Source: Friedmanniella sp. (GTDB lineage Bacteria; Actinomycetota; Actinomycetes; Propionibacteriales; Propionibacteriaceae). Taken from it: a DNA stretch of 6,237 nucleotides. Below the pieces are notes generated by a model. The model saw only the letters and a list, made by a program, of their open reading frames with translations, was not told the DNA's origin and searched no databases. Position 1 is the first letter of the stretch. Each line of letters begins with the position of its first letter. The stretch lies in NCBI GenBank assembly GCA_025964935.1, contig JAOPXW010000401.1, forward strand, positions 1 to 6,237, given 5' to 3'. The position numbers were made by a program, and so were the translations under genes. Below are positions 6,001 to 6,237 of this stretch, piece by piece.

Positions 6001-6237
6001 TCCGAGCCGCCGTCGGCCCCGCTGTCCGAGCCGCCGTCAGCCCCGCCGCTGCGAGTTCCACCGGCTCCCGGGGGCCGACGCTCCCGGGCCAGCTGCTCGA
6101 CGAGGCGGGCGATGAGGGCGTACGGGATGGGCTGGTCCAGCGGGAAGCGCGCGGTGCCCTTGCCGGTGTCGTACCCCGCCAGCTCGGGCAGCCGGCTGCG
6201 GTCGGCGGGCAGCGGATAGAGGCCGAGGTGGTGCTTC
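5997..6237 (-). CDS. DUF1801/YdhG-like protein, partial (C-terminal 79 codons), start off the right edge
   Basis: I translated this by hand on the minus strand from the window edge to the TAG at 5997-5999. The visible part reads KHHLGLYPLP near its start, then GYDTGKGTARFPLDQPIP and LIARLVEQLARER. The aromatic LYP, the KGTxRFP motif and the PIPxxLI motif match the C-terminal half of DUF1801 (YdhG-like, frataxin-like fold, sometimes called iron chaperones). These are small cytosolic proteins, usually 110-140 residues, with no firmly settled function. The match to the family ends at about visible residue 53. It is followed by a Gly/Asp/Ser-rich tail of about 25 residues, partly a duplicated octapeptide (GADGGSDS). 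It converges on the importer operon and shares its last four bases (CTAG) with the lipoprotein stop. No function in osmoprotectant transport is implied. Confidence 0.8.
   Translation of the reverse strand, partial: KHHLGLYPLPADRSRLPELAGYDTGKGTARFPLDQPIPYALIARLVEQLARERRPPGAGGTRSGGADGGSDSGADGGSD
6001..6048 (-). repeat. Tandem repeat, 2 x 24 bp, in the DUF1801 gene tail
   Basis: Units 6001-6024 and 6025-6048 match at all but two positions (one is G6015 versus A6039). They encode a doubled Gly/Ala/Asp/Ser octapeptide at the very C-terminus. A multiple of three keeps the frame, so copy number could vary without breaking the gene. Confidence 0.7.

Overview
This is a high-GC window with GTG starts and strong GGAGG-type ribosome sites. 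It encodes an EtfD/Rv0338c-type iron-sulfur membrane oxidoreductase and an OpuC/ProU-type osmoprotectant importer. Together these point to an actinobacterium (Actinomycetes). The genus cannot be fixed from the sequence alone.

Layout. (1) Positions 1-1492, minus strand: the first 497 codons of a membrane-bound (Fe-S) oxidoreductase that runs off the left edge. It has a NarI-like membrane part, two 4Fe-4S motifs and the start of a cysteine-rich CCG domain. (2) Positions 1493-1769: a divergent intergenic region. It holds a perfect 16-bp palindrome (1515-1530) just upstream of the oxidoreductase start, an 11-bp direct repeat containing GGCGCGCC, and a weak promoter candidate for the rightward operon. 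(3) Positions 1770-6000, plus strand: a four-gene compatible-solute ABC importer in the order ATPase, permease, permease, binding lipoprotein. The first three genes are joined by two 4-base GTGA overlaps. The lipoprotein follows after 39 bases that contain a small hairpin. (4) Positions 5997-6237, minus strand: the C-terminal 79 codons of a DUF1801/YdhG-like protein. Its stop codon overlaps the lipoprotein stop codon in a shared CTAG.

How the genes work together. The lipoprotein would catch a quaternary-ammonium osmolyte (glycine betaine, choline, carnitine or similar) outside the membrane. The two permeases would form the channel and the ATPase would drive import. The ATPase is the unusual member. 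Its ABC domain is followed by an eroded CBS-like region and then by about 296 residues of acidic, lysine-free, apparently disordered sequence that contains a histidine-bearing heptapeptide repeat. In the related OpuA transporter of Lactococcus lactis, CBS domains plus a short anionic tail act in ionic-strength sensing. A very long anionic tail here is therefore the best candidate in the window for something undescribed. The divergent oxidoreductase probably serves fatty-acid oxidation by taking electrons from ETF and is functionally separate from the importer. No RNA genes, mobile elements, CRISPR arrays or clear intrinsic terminators were seen.
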